Shown here one piece after another: positions 11,990-23,500 of a stretch of DNA of 64,000 bases. The translations under genes were made by a program, and so were the position numbers. The notes beneath the pieces are model-generated. The model did no database searches, was not told where the DNA came from, and was given only the letters and a program-made list of their open reading frames with translations. The DNA is from Mortierella sp. BCC40632. Its lineage: Eukaryota; Mortierellomycota; Mortierellomycetes; Mortierellales; Mortierellaceae. The stretch's first letter is position 1; the number at the start of each line of letters is the position of its first letter. The DNA lies in NCBI GenBank assembly GCA_011634665.1, contig WAEK01000017.1:372001-436000 (forward strand). The letters run 5' to 3'.

Positions 11990-12311
11990 AAAAAGAAAAG
12001 AGAAAAGAAAGGGAATGATAGTACGCCCTAAAAGGTACTTGACCCGGATGAGGACCTTTGTCGATTCGTTTTCGGCTAGAAAGGAATGAATGAATGGAGT
12101 CGATGGAGTAAACATAAGCGACCCTAGAAGACACGAAATATCCTCTATTAAAAGAAAAAGAAAAGAGAAAAGAAAGGGAATAGATAGATACACCTTAAAG
12201 GGTACCTAACCCGGATGAGGGCCTTTGTAGGTTTTGTGTTCGGTTAGAAAGGAATGAGTGGATGGAGTCGGTGGATTAAACATAGGCGATTCCTAGAAAA
12301 CTTAACGAAAA
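11990..12311. repeat. Tandem duplication, two units of about 165 bp
   Basis: Two consecutive copies start at the shared AGAAAAGAAAGGGAAT (12001 and about 12166). Both run through ACCCGGATGAGG, then CGGCTAGAAAGGAATGA or CGGTTAGAAAGGAATGA, then GGAGTCG and TAAACATA, and finish in an A-rich tract. About four in five bases match by eye, so the event is old. Neither copy has a credible open frame. An A-rich end on each copy would fit a short retroposed element, but no pol III box was seen. Confidence 0.8.
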
Positions 12312-12379
12312 AAAAAAAAAAAAAAAAAAAAGAGTGACACCAAGGTCTGTGCAAAGATGAGTCTTATTTTCTTGGATCT

Positions 12380-13035
12380 ATGGATCAGATAGACGACGAC
12401 GGCTCGGACGCGCTCTTCGGATCCCTGGCTAATCAAGATCGAGTCCCGTTTGAACACGACCCATGGCATGTACTGCGCATTGAGATCGCGATGGAAAAGA
12501 AAGTAAAAAAAGGGCAAGGGAAAGGGAAAGCAACGACAGAAAGGGAATGACTGTGTTTTAAGGGGAGAGGGGGAACCCAAGTATTTTCTTTACTCGCCTC
12601 TCCTCTCCCCGTGCCCTTCTAAGTTAGGCCAAAATGAAGAGCGGGAATAGGAGGGGGGATGCACGCCATTTACAGATGATTTTCAAGGAGGATGGAAAAA
12701 ATATAAAGCTGCGCATCACAAAACGAAGATTGGACATTCTACCTAAAAGGAAGCCAAGATGATGACGAACGGCCACCATTCGAGTGGAAATAAAAAGGAG
12801 AGAGGGGAGGGGGGGGGTGGAAGAGTGTAGGTAATATGAAAAAAGAGCTTTAGCCTTGCATCTCTTCTCTCCATGGAAATATGAAATTGAGATATTGAGT
12901 AGTAGCGCGGATCATGTCCCTGAGGCTCTCATGGTCATCCCTATTCTACAGAAGGAGAAAGGGTCAACAGCGACGGTTTCATTGAGACGCAACGTGGGAA
13001 GCGCGCTCCAAAAGAAAAGTGAGGCAAAAGATTAG
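12380..13035 (+). other. Possible two-exon small gene, weak support
   Basis: An ATG at 12380 opens a frame beginning MDQIDDDGSDALFGSLANQ and running to a GT site at 12503. An acceptor ending at 12951 after a pyrimidine stretch rejoins in phase to a 27-codon exon ending AKD and a stop at 13035, for a total of 68 residues. Codon third positions in the first segment are rich in C/G, as in real genes here. The opposite strand of 12302-12470 is also open and has an acceptor-like CAG near 12475, so direction is not settled. No family is recognised and this may be chance. Confidence 0.2.
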
Positions 13036-13683
13036 CGGATAGGGGATATTGATCCAAGAGCGTTTGCCCTGACCTCTCTCTCTCCTTTGCGATGAGTGTG
13101 TTTGTGTGTATGCGTTGGTATAAAGGATGGCTCAAGATGAATCAGGCAAGACAGGAGAGCTTGAGCCTCTCCCTCCCTCTCTCTCTTTCTCTTTCTCTTT
13201 CTCTCTTCGCCAACGGAGCATCCTCTTCTCTTGTACTTGTGGTCTGAGGACCACATTGGCACTGATTCACATCATCGGTGGCTAAAGGATGACTGGATGG
13301 CCCCAGCACACAAAGTGGAGCAACAGTGATGTCTTCCTTGTATGGAGGAGAAGCAAGGCCAATCATGTACCCGTTCATAACCAATCCAACACCCAGTCCC
13401 CTTTCTCTTCCCTGTCCTTGTTTCCCTCCGCCTTTGTGGATCAAACCTTGTTCTCGGTACGGTTGCAATGGGAATCATACGAGGGGGGAATTTTTTCGGA
13501 CGCCTACGGCTTGGGGCGGGTCTTCAATAGGTCGGCGAAAAAAAAAAAACCACCAAAACGATGGGTTTTTTTTTTCCGGCAAGGTCGGCGGAAACTAAAC
13601 CATAGTTTTTAGACCTGATTAAACGTATATCCGATCGAACTCGTTGGAATCGGGCGGACAAACGAAACTGGGACCCGCACTCC

Positions 13684-14227
13684 TCAGTCTCGTCTTTTTT
13701 TTTCTTCTTTTTTTTTCTCTAGCGCATTGTCGACAGAAGAACTCGTTGAACGAGGATCAACAAGGGTCGCGGGCAAAATGAGTAATCGGCACACTTTAGT
13801 GTTTGGGCAGAAGGGCTGCAAAAGGAAGAAAGAAAAAAGGTACCATGAGAGCAACATGAGCCAGACAGGGGAAGGCCCTCGCATCATCAAAGAAGCAAAC
13901 GGGACATGCAGCATTGGAAGGGCGGATGCATGCACGCAACAAATATCACACCGCGGGCGAAGGGAGGTTAGAAGTGTGAAAGACGAACCACGTTTGCATT
14001 TTGAGCGTTAGGTTTATGGTCTCTTACTTGCCCCCTGTCTATTCTTTCCTTGTCTTTTTTTTTTCACACACCTGAACAGAGCGAGTAGGTTGCGGCATGT
14101 CAATGTCCTCAAAGAACAGAAGAAGAGGAAAAGGAGGACGAGGAGGACGAGGACGAGGGCGAACGGAGAGTACGAGAGCGGAGTCGAGCACGAGAGCTAG
14201 TGCCCAAAGCAACCCAGCGGGGGTCAT
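13684..14227 (-). CDS. Possible small protein with signal-peptide-like N-terminus
   Basis: An exon from 14227 to 14072 encodes 52 residues that start MTPAGLLWALALVL, a hydrophobic signal-peptide-like stretch, followed by an Arg/Pro-rich segment. A GTGTGT donor follows. A TTTTGCAG acceptor rejoins in phase at 13815 and runs to a stop at 13684, giving 95 residues with two cysteines close together and a charged KKKEEKKRR end. The join is in frame, but there is no family match and the codon choice is unremarkable. It could be a short secreted protein or chance. Confidence 0.2.
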
Positions 14228-14423
14228 TGTCGTTCTGAAGTCATTCAAAGACAATTTTTAGTGGGCGCCTTCCCGCCTGCCTGCCTTGATTTGGTAGCTC
14301 ATCTCAAACATTGACACACAAACGTTTGCATTGAATAACAAGGTCCAACTCTTCCTACTCCAATTGATCCAACTCCCAAGAGTCTGAGACGACTGCGGAG
14401 CAACCAACCTGGGCTGGAAAAGA

Positions 14424-14431
14424 CATAAATA
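14424..14431 (+). promoter_or_regulatory. TATA-like element (CATAAATA) of the ABCC gene
   Basis: The element lies about 400 nt before the ABCC start codon. From here to that codon no ATG occurs on the plus strand, which is what a scanned 5' leader should look like. The same arrangement of TATA-like element and ATG-free leader is seen at the F-box gene near 36396 and, with a short leader, at the GST gene. Confidence 0.45.
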
Positions 14432-14620
14432 CCGGGGTCTCTTTCCCTTCTCTTCGAAATACCCGCCCACCAGCAGTGTCCACTTTGTATTATTATTTTT
14501 TTTCCTGGGGTTTGCTGTTGCCCGCCATTCTGCCATTTTTGGGTCATTTATTGCATCGCACCGCACCACATCGCATCGCATCGCATTTACCCAGAAGTCT
14601 CCCACTCAAACTGGCCTCCC

Positions 14621-14630
14621 ATTGGCCAAT
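14621..14630. promoter_or_regulatory. Palindromic CCAAT element (ATTGGCCAAT)
   Basis: This perfect palindrome contains a CCAAT box on each strand. It lies about 200 nt upstream of the ABCC start. The CCAAT core is the known target of the fungal HAP complex. Because it falls within the predicted leader, it may instead mark a transcription start closer to the gene. Confidence 0.35.
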
Positions 14631-14828
14631 TGTTCATCTGAAGCACCTTTCCTCTGTTCTACGCAACACTCCCGAGAGACAGTTGAGGCATTCCATTCTT
14701 CTTTTCCCCTACCATAATCCTTCCCAAAGACCAATAGATTCTTCGATCGACATTTTGTTTCTCACACAATCGCTCATCCATACCCAGGGCTAAAGAATAA
14801 TAATAAGAGCAGCAATCACTTTGCTGCA

Positions 14829-17800
14829 ATGGTCGACTACTCCAAGTACCCGCCTCCAGGCATTGAACAGGCCAACTTTCTCTCATTCTTTTCATTCAAT
14901 TGGATCCAACGGCTGCTGATTTTGGGATGGGTAAGATGAAAGAAGACATTCAGTCCCCTCCCTCTCCTTTTTTTCCTCTCGTGGTGAAGCCTACTCCCAC
15001 GTTTTTCATGTGTCTGCAACAATCCCAAAAAAGGAGCTTTTCTTTTCTTTTCTTTTCTATTTTGTTCAGAAACCGAGGGTTCTAACACTCCACTCCCTGG
15101 ACTCCCTGGACTCTTGATCCCCCTTTCAATAGAATCAAACCATCGTTGAGACAGACTTGGAGCAGCTTTCCAAGAGAGACCATGTCAAGCGACTCACCGA
15201 CAGAGTCATCGAAGAGTGGACGCGTGAGGTTGAGAAAGTACAAACTAAAGCTCGCGCCAAGGGCACCAAGCCAAAGAAACCCAGCCTCTACATTGTCCTT
15301 GCTCGATGCTTTGGCTGGTACTTTAGCATCTCGTTTGGAACAGGTCTCCTGGAGAGTGCCTGTAAGATTGGCGAGGCTATTCTCATGGGGTAAGAACGAT
15401 CACCTTTTGACGCTGTTGCTGCGCGTTGTTCAATTGGTGGCAACCAGTGTGCCACATGTAACACCGCTTCTAACTCCCGAATCAACTGGATGTCTCGGTT
15501 TTTTTTCCTCCATTTTCTAGATATGTAATCCGTTTCTTTGACAATCCAGAAATCACCACCAGCAAGGGAATGGCCTACGCCGTTGGACTCTTCCTCGTCA
15601 CCCTCTTCCACGGCACAACCCACCACCACTACTTCTTCCCTACCATGCGCACTGGAATGTGGATCCGTCAATCCTTGATCTGTAAATCAACTTTTCTATC
15701 TCTATCCCTTTTTTTTTTTTTTTTTTCTTTTTCTTTTTCATGTCGGAACAGGTGATCTGGATACTAAATCGGTTTACATTCTATTTCTTTCTTTCGAATA
15801 GCACTTATGTATCGCAAGTGTCTGAGTCTCTCCACCTCAAGTTCAATCGCTACAGGAACCATTGTCAACTTGATTTCAAATGGTAAAGTGCAACATTTTT
15901 TTTTTTTGTAGTCACCGGCTTTCACTGTTACTGCTCTGCTAACTTCATACCTCCCTCCCCCCCTCCCTTCTTTTTGATCTTTAATAGATATCCAACCCCT
16001 CGAAAACGCAGCCCCATTTGTTTTGTATGCAATTCTTGGACCGATCGAGATGATAGTCGCTATGTACTTTCTCTGGCGTGAGATCGAGGTCGCCTGTTTG
16101 TCGGGCTTGCTCATCTTTGCTATTTTGATGCCCATCCAAACATACTTTTCACGCCACTTTGCAACCATCCGCAGCAAAACCGTCAACGCTCGTGATGATC
16201 GTATCCGAACCCTCTCAGATGTCTTTCAGGGAATCGAACTCGTCAAACTCTGTGCCTGGGAGGTACCCTTCCAAGAAAAGATTCTCATGCTTCGTTCGAT
16301 TGAAGTGGGATATATCTGGAAGGCCAACATGATGCGTGCTGCCAACATGGCCATCTACTTCTTTTTCCAGCCTTTGATTGCTCTGGCGGTGTTCCTTACG
16401 TTTTGGTTGCAGGGCAAGACGTTGACCCCGGACAAGGTCTTTGTCTCTTTGACCTTGTTCAACGTCATGCGTCTGACCATGACCTCGTTCTTCCCCAAGG
16501 CTCTTGAGACCATTGCAGAGACTCGTGTCTCGGTCCGACGTATCACCGACTTTATGTTGATCCCTGAACTCAAGAACATTGAAAACGGATTCACCTCTCA
16601 GGACGCTGGAAACTCTCTTCCCTCCAACAGTGAAAAGGGCAACAACGCAAGCCAGGGCACAGTGACTTTGGAAAAGGACTCGGATGAGTCTGTGTTGATC
16701 GAGATGCAGAACGCCTCCTTCTCTTGGAACGTTATTCTGGGCGAGAAGAGTGAGATCTTGGACATCCCCCCCAAGGGCGCCAATGTAGACAGTTCCGACA
16801 ACTTGACGGTGGATAGTCCCAAGAAGGCCATCTTGAACAACATTACGATGAAACTTCACAAGAATGAACTCTTGGCGATCGTTGGCCCTGTCGGTTGTGG
16901 CAAGTCTAGCTTCTGTATGGCTCTTCTTCAGGAATTGCCCTTGGTCTCGGGTTCGATGGATATTCGACAACAGTCCAGTCAACCACAGAGACATTTGAAA
17001 ATGTCATACTCTGCTCAATCTCCTTGGATCTTTGCAGGAACGATTCGATCCAACATTCTCTTTGGAGCCCCTTTTAATCAGGAGAGATATGACAAGGTGA
17101 TCAAGGCCTGTGAATTGACTCGGGATCTTACTCTCTTCCCTCAGGGTGATGAGACCATTATTGGTGAAAAGGGTGTGACCCTCAGTGGTGGTCAACGTGC
17201 TCGTGTCTCTCTGGCCAGGGCGGCTTACAGAGACTCGGATGTGTATATCCTGGATGACCCCCTCTCTGCCGTTGATCCCAAGGTCGGTCGCGCTCTTTTT
17301 GAAAACTGTATCAATGGATTGCTCAAGGACAAGGCTCGTGTGCTGGTGACACATCAACTTCAGTACATCAGACATTGCGAGAATGTCATTGTTCTCGAAC
17401 AAGGTCAAGTGACACACACTGGACGCGTGGACGATGTGATGCGCGAGGAAGTGGTGGTCGAAACCCAGGTCAATGACGGTGCCTCGATCAAGAGTGTCAA
17501 GATGCGTGCCAAGTTTGTGGATGTTCTCCGTGAGTTTGCCAAGAAGGCTCCCGAAGTGTCTGAGGATGAGGAGGCGGCCGAAATCTCTCGAGCAGCTGCC
17601 GAAGCCAATGCAGCTGCTCATGTGGGTACCATTGTTCCGGTAGATATTGGAAAGGAGGGAAGTCTTTTGGGTGGAGGCGAAAAGCTCAAGCGGACCAAAT
17701 CTCGTGCGTCGAGCACCATGGGTGCAGGCCTTTTGGATGACGGAGATGTACCCGAAAAGAACTTGACGGTGGAAGAGGTTCAAGAGGGCGAGACCCCGAT

Positions 17801-19649
17801 CAAGGTCTACTACGATTTCTTCCGACTAGGATCGACCCCCTTCCAGATGGCCTTGGTCGTACTTTCTCTTGCAGGTGCTCAGGCGATTCTGGTGGCTGGT
17901 GACTTTTTCTTGACCAAGTGGTCCTCTCGATCGGCAGAGGAACAGGAGCGCTCCTACTATCCAACAGTCTTTGGTATCTACTGTCTTGCAACGGTGATCA
18001 TGACTTTGGCCCGTTCCTTCCTGTTCTTCCACAGTGTCTCTGAAAGCTCACGCTCCATCTTCAAGGAAATGCTGAATGCTCTTCTCCGAACCGGGATCGA
18101 TTTCTTCCATGCCAACCCTCACGGTCGAGTTTTGAACCGATTCTCCAAGGATATGGCCAACTGTGACGAGCTCCTGCCTTATGTGTTCTTTGACGCAACC
18201 CAGATTGTGTTCATGTTGTTTGGTTCCGTGATTGTGGTCTGTATCGTGAACGCCTGGATTGTGATTGCCATCCCTTTCCTGTTTGCGGGTTTTATCGGTC
18301 TTCGTTCCGTCTATATCCGAACCAGTCGACAGGTCAAACGTATCGACAGTCAAACACGTTCACCCATTTATTCTCAACTCTCGGAGACTCTAGACGGTCT
18401 GACTTCAGTTCGAGCCTTTGGTGCAGGTGATCGATTTATGAACCGATTTGTGGAAGCTCAAGAGACGAACGGTCGTGCCTTCTTTGCATATCTGATTTGT
18501 GCCCGTTGGTTGGGATTCCGACTGGATGGTCTCTCGGCGCTGTTCATTGGTATTACTGCCATTGCCTGTGTCGCTGTGCGTGATACGCAGCAGGCAGCCA
18601 TGGTGGGTCTTGCCCTCAACTATGTCATTCAGCTGAGTGGTGAACTCCAGTGGGCAATCCGTCAGAGTGTCGAGGCAGCAATTTTGATGGTCTCGGTCGA
18701 ACGTATGATGGAATATGCTCAGGTCAAGCCCGAAGAGTCCGATCGCAAGAAATTTAACCCAGATGGTTCCAGCGTCGTTCCCAATGGCTGGCCCTCGGAA
18801 GCCAAGGTGACCTTCACTGACATGTCCTTGACCTACCCTCGTGGCGAGGCACCTGTGTTGAAGAACATTTCATTGGACTTCAAGGGTGGAGAAAAGATTG
18901 GTATTGTTGGACGTACCGGTGCCGGCAAGTCCAGTTTGATCGGCGCTTTGTTCCGATTGGTCGAGACAACCACCGACGACCCACCCCACCGTGGAGGTAT
19001 CTTGATTGATGGTGTTGACATTAGCAAGATCGGCATGCACGACTTGAGAGAAAGAATGGCTATTATTCCCCAGGAACCCTTCTTGTTCCGTGGTTCGCTT
19101 CGGTTCAACCTTGACCCCACCTCGAAACATCAGGACGCAGATATTTGGGCAGCTTTGGAAGCAGCCGAGTTGAAGCGGACGGTGGATGCCCTGCCGGGTG
19201 GACTTGACGCTATTGTGGAGGACAACGGCAAGAACTTTAGTATTGGAGAGCGTCAACTGTTGTCACTTGCACGTGCAGTGTTGAGACGTTCCAAGATTAT
19301 TGTGATGGACGAGGCAACCGCCAATGTGGATCTGCAGTCCGACAGAATGATTCAAAGGGCGATTCACTCTCAGTTCGAGCATGCCACAGTGTTTACGATT
19401 GCACATCGATTGAACACTGTCATTGGCGATTACAACCGGATCTTGGTATTGGACCATGGACGAGTGATGGAGTTTGATGAGCCATGGGTTCTTTTGAACA
19501 AGCCTGTGCTGGACGATAACATCACTGGTCCTGAGGGAGGATGGTTGAGGAGGATGGTTGCAGATACTGGAGCAGAGAACGAGGCAGCCTTGAGACAAGT
19601 GGCCAAGGATCAGTGGGAGAAGACGCATGGCCAGACATGGAGCGCCTAA
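14829..19649 (+). CDS. ABCC (MRP)-type full ABC transporter
   Basis: Five exons (14829-14930, 15133-15389, 15521-15681, 15802-15882, 15988-19649) join in frame to 1420 residues. The order is TMD1-NBD1-TMD2-NBD2 without the extra N-terminal TMD0 of long MRPs. The N-terminus has FLSFFSFNWIQRLLILGW, the short entry typical of ABCC4-like members. NBD1 has Walker A GPVGCGKSS (about 500), signature LSGGQ (about 599), and Walker B YILDDPLSAVD. NBD2 has Walker A GRTGAGKSS (about 1175), the deviant ABCC signature FSIGERQ (about 1284), and Walker B IVMDEATANVD followed by the AHRLNT switch. All ATP-site residues appear intact. ABCC proteins export organic anions and glutathione conjugates at the plasma membrane or vacuole. 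A charged linker with RTKSRASS (about 770) could be a regulatory phosphorylation site, by inference. A 3.6-kb intronless last exon encodes over 85% of the protein. Confidence 0.95.
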
Positions 19650-19999
19650 AAAGAGTTCCGCTATTTTATATCCCCCAATCATTACCTCTAATTTGCTTGT
19701 AATAAAAAAAAAAAAGGGGAAATGACGTTGGGTTTTCAGAAATCACTGGCGTCTTGAGTTAGATAGCGAGGTTGTAAAACGTACTCGCGCAATAAGAAGG
19801 GGTCGAGCAGCCATGATCATGCGACCAAACCGAAAACACGAGGTAACAAGTTCTAGTTGAAGGTTGTTTTATGATGTCTACTTCTCTACGTCTATTTAGG
19901 GCAAGGTTCCAGGTACTCTGATCCTTCCCATGTCTATTGTAAGGAGTGAGAGGGAAGGGAGGGGGGGGGATCTTGAATGAGCTGATTTTTAGTGTTTCT
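19650..19999. other. Convergent 3' spacer
   Basis: The 350-bp spacer lies between the stop codons of the ABCC gene and the opposite-strand membrane protein gene. Apart from the poly(A) signal and a short G-run near 19960-19970, nothing was recognised. Confidence 0.6.
19701..19706 (+). terminator. Poly(A) signal AATAAA of the ABCC gene
   Basis: A canonical AATAAA lies about 50 nt after the stop codon, within TTGTAATAAA and followed by an A-run. Confidence 0.6.
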
Positions 20000-22591
20000 C
20001 TATTTATTAATGCTGAAAAAATTGGATAGTTTGCTCTTTTCGGTTCGGCTCTTGGAATGGATAGGGAGTCCAATCGAACGTTGACGGACGAGTGGCTGGA
20101 ATTGGTGATGCCAGGTCGAAGATGAACTACTACCTGTATTGTTTCTTAGCTCGCCCGCTCCATGAATACTCGTGCTTTCTTTTTGGCTTTCCTTGGTCTT
20201 CAATTCACCCTTTTCCTTACATTCTTTGCTCGAAAAGACCAAACGAGAACGGAGGAAGGAGTCGTATAGTCTTAGTATGGTGTTTGTAGGAGGGGAACCT
20301 TCCCGAAATTCATTGTCATGGAAAAGACTGGCAAAGAGATCCATCTCTAGGTAATGATCCTGCAGGAGCTGTTCCAAGACAAGTATCCGTTTATGAGCCG
20401 CAGCGCATTGTTTCTCGAGTTGTTCGAGTCGAAGGGTGTCCAGAGTTGTGCTCTCGCTTCGGTCGTCGTCGTCGATGCTCTGGCCGATGATGGTCCTGGT
20501 CTCATTCTCGTATTGGTCTTGATCCAAATTCTGGTCTTGATCGTTCTCATTTAAAGAGTTCTCTTCATGTTGACCTCCCTGTAGGTTTGCCTGGTTATCA
20601 TTTTGGTCCGCATCTATTTCCCTTTTCCGTCCTCTATCTTGTTGATTTTCTTGTTCTTGTTCCTGTCCTTGGCTTGTTTCTTCCTCTTGCTCCTTATTAT
20701 TTTCTATCATTTGACCTCCCTGCAGGTTTCCTTGTGGATCAAACTGAGATTCTTTTTCTCGTTGATGCTGTTGCTGTTGTTCTTGGCTCCTTCCTTGGTA
20801 GTCACTCGTTCTGTCTGAATCAGGCCATTGTTGATAGTGCTTGGCGATATGTTCCTTGTATATCCTTGTCAGTGGAGGGATTCTTCGGACAAACCCAATT
20901 GGATCAAGAGATCTGTTAATTGTTATTATTGTTTTCCCAAAGTGGGTTAAATGAGAAAGGAAGTTAGAAGGAGAACCAGGTTCTTGTTAGTAAAAAATGT
21001 ATAGAAAAAAAAATCAAGCGATATTCTGATAGGCTTTTTTTGCATACGAATCTACAAGGGGGACTTACTCAGATCCAAATAAGAAATCGATCATCCCAAA
21101 GTAGAGAGAAAGGATACCACCCCATCTAGAGATTCCATCTAGAATACTCAACACCCTTTTGAGGACGGAAGTGGAATATAAAAAATGAAAAATTTTCATT
21201 TTAGTTGCTGGATGAGTTTCTCTTTAAGCCTTTTCCCCTTTCTTTTGCATATATCTTTCTTTCCGAGCTTCCTACTTCTCTTGATCGGGCCAGTAGCACG
21301 CAAAAAAAAAAAAAGGGGGGGGGGAGGGCACCTCAAACCCTCGTTCTCATACTTACATATACTCGTCTCGAATGATATTCTGAACAGGCAACATTACCCG
21401 AACACGGTTGCCGGTCATTCCCGGTGGATTGGTTAAAAGACTCGAAAGTTGAGATGTCACTCTAATCAAAGTATTGGGATCCCGCGGATCGACGTTGAGT
21501 TGAGCTCGAATATCCTTTCGGAGATAGGATGTTACAGAGCTGCTGGTTGTGATAGCATAACCACCATTGGGATCATGGAGGTAATGAGCGCTTGAGTAGA
21601 ATTCGACGGGGATGGGACTAAAAGGCCCTTCTCGTCCTAAGGGGGAGGTTCCTAGGATGGTCGAAGAGAAAGTGTGCGTGTGAGAGAGGGAGAGAGAGGC
21701 AGAGAAACAGAGTGTCGGTAGAGGAATAGAGTGTATAGTGGCTAGAAACGAGTGAACGTGTTAAAAAGAAATTCTTCCGGCTAAATTTGTATTTTTCAAA
21801 ACTTACTGCCACTCACGATGTAAACAATGGGGGCAGATATCTAAGGTAGAGAGCGAAAGAACAAGAAAGTATGAGACGGGATGTCCATTGTCAATACTTG
21901 TCTCTTGACTTTACACTCCCAGCCCTTTCCAAAGGAGGCTCCTTTTCATCTTTCTTACATAGGGCGCTTTAGTTTTCTTGGGTTTTGTCGGAACAATTGA
22001 AAATTCAAAGAATGGGTACTTGAAAATATCCACCGCCTTGTCCTCCATCGTCAAGACCGTCAACGTATCATGTCCCTCATTACAAGGTAAATGGCCCTTG
22101 GCCTCTGTCAAATTAAACACTAAGGTCTTGTGTGGTATTCTCTTCCCTCCCCCTGACTGAGCATGGATGAGAGTGTTATTGGCGAGTTGAACGGTGGACT
22201 GAGAGGTACAGATCAAAGTGTCAGGCACGTCTACAATACCACTACCGATGCCTTCATCTGACCAGTCAAAGTAGGTTTCGTATTGAAAGACTGACAAAAT
22301 GTCGGAGTAGAATGTTGTTGCGAATACTATGACTTTTTTGTTGTTGTTGTTGAAGGGAATAGGATCAAGACAGGTAAAGAAAAGGAAGGGAGGCGGGTGA
22401 GTTATCTTTTCTCAGGAGATAATAAGTCCTTTCATAGTTTTCTGTTTTTGTAAAATAGGGAGAAGGAAGGAGGGGAGATGAAAGGAGAGTAGCGTACTAA
22501 AAACGATCCTCATGGAGCCCCGAAGCCACTTGATGGGCCAAGGGTCAAACATTTGAAGTGCAAATACACTTCTCTTGACTGGAGAAGACAT
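20000..22591 (-). CDS. Uncharacterised membrane protein with acidic coiled-coil tail
   Basis: Six exons join in frame: 22591-22498, 22326-21959, 21840-21807, 21651-21357, 21125-21069 and 20912-20000, giving 586 residues. A hydrophobic segment near residues 27-45 (RIVFIFATTFYSDILSVF) is followed by a roughly 220-residue region containing YFDWSDEGIGSGIVDVPDT, YLRKDIRAQLNVDPRDPNT and NPPGMTGNRVRVMLPVQN. A second hydrophobic segment lies near 264-282 (WGGILSLYFGMIDFLFG). The rest is cytoplasm-like: Gln/Glu/Asp/Asn-rich with an imperfect repeated NLQGGQ unit, then a helical segment (LEQLEKQCAAAHKRILVLEQLLQDHYLEMD-like heptads, about 440-470) and a Ser-rich end. The two hydrophobic segments around one folded domain suggest a two-pass protein with an external or lumenal domain. 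I do not recognise the family. The first exon ends exactly inside the hydrophobic segment, and its phase fits. Confidence 0.75.
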
Positions 22592-23500
22592 AGTTGGATA
22601 AAAGATAAAGAAAAACTAGAGCAAAGCAGGGGGGATAGGACCGAATGAAAGGGATAAGAGAGGAGAGAGAGAAATGAAGGGATCAAGAGTAACGAGGAGA
22701 GTGGATCTCCTCGGAACTTCAGGTCTTTTTAAGAGTGCCTTACGTGGCGAAGCAGACCTGAACTTCGATAGGGCTCAGTAAAATAATAAAAAGAAAAAGT
22801 GTTGTCATGAAATAGGGAAGGTGAAGGGAGAGGGATGTGAAGAAGCATTTTAGAAGGCAATCGTTTGTTGGATTCGGGGTCCGTGTTGAGCTGATGCGTA
22901 GCACTGTCATTGCTCTCTCTCATTCTCTCTCATTCCCTCTCTCTCCCTCTCTCTCTCTAAACAGGCGGATCTGGGAAAGGCCGAATTTATTTAGGGCTAG
23001 ATGCAATTTCATTGCCGTGTAACATTTTTTTAGGAGCATTTCTCTCTTTCGATGGTATGCTTTACACACATTTGTGCTGTGCGACCATTGCAAAAAGAAA
23101 AAAACTCTTCAACGGCATTTTCTCAAAAAAAAAAAAAAAAAAAAAAAAACTTAGTAAAAAGGCAGTGTTAGGCTCATCTAATTCCTATATGCAATTGCAC
23201 GAGCAAAAAAGGGATAAAACAACAAAAAGCATTGAAAGAAGACAGGGCCCTTTTAGACTTTTCCATAAGGGAAGAAGTTCAGAAGATGAAAATAGCAATC
23301 AATAATTTCGACAGATCAAGTTGTAAAGAAAAAGTCGACAAGTCGAAAGACTTGTTTCCCAGAGCAAGTGGTGCCTTTCCCAGTTTTGATTTATCCAACT
23401 GGAGTACAGCCTCAATGCCAATGGGAAGAGAAAGAGATTCTTCTTTATTTCATCTCTGGACAGAGGCAGGCACTGTCAGGACTACTATGGAGTCATTGAC
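22592..23500. other. Spacer between two minus-strand genes
   Basis: It holds the promoter of the membrane-protein gene (right of 22592) and the 3' end of the FYVE gene. A CT-rich stretch lies at about 22905-22960 and a 25-nt A-run at 23125-23149. No gene was recognised; a plus-strand open frame at about 23232-23700 is mostly the antisense of the FYVE-gene tail. Confidence 0.6.

Larger units (their letters stand above)
11778..14828. other. Gene-poor 3-kb region
   Basis: No gene here can be named. Contents are: the 3' region of the monooxygenase; a diverged tandem duplication at about 11990-12311; a GC-balanced stretch at 12380-12502 that reads well on both strands; purine-rich and CT-rich simple sequence (12780-12820, 13080-13210); a possible small two-exon gene on the minus strand (13684-14227); and the ABCC promoter and leader (from about 14424). 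Short exons on either strand cannot be excluded. Confidence 0.5.

Noticed and set aside
13727..14011. 94-codon plus-strand frame
   Set aside because: No motif, weak start, and it opposes an equally weak minus-strand model; nothing favours it.
16215..17783. Two 259-codon open frames opposite the ABCC exon
   Set aside because: Antisense shadows of well-supported NBD1 and TMD sequence; no start context and no family features.
14829..19649. Xenobiotic cluster of monooxygenase, ABCC pump and GST
   Set aside because: The genes are separated by several kb and by unrelated genes. Shared pathway logic alone is not evidence of a cluster.
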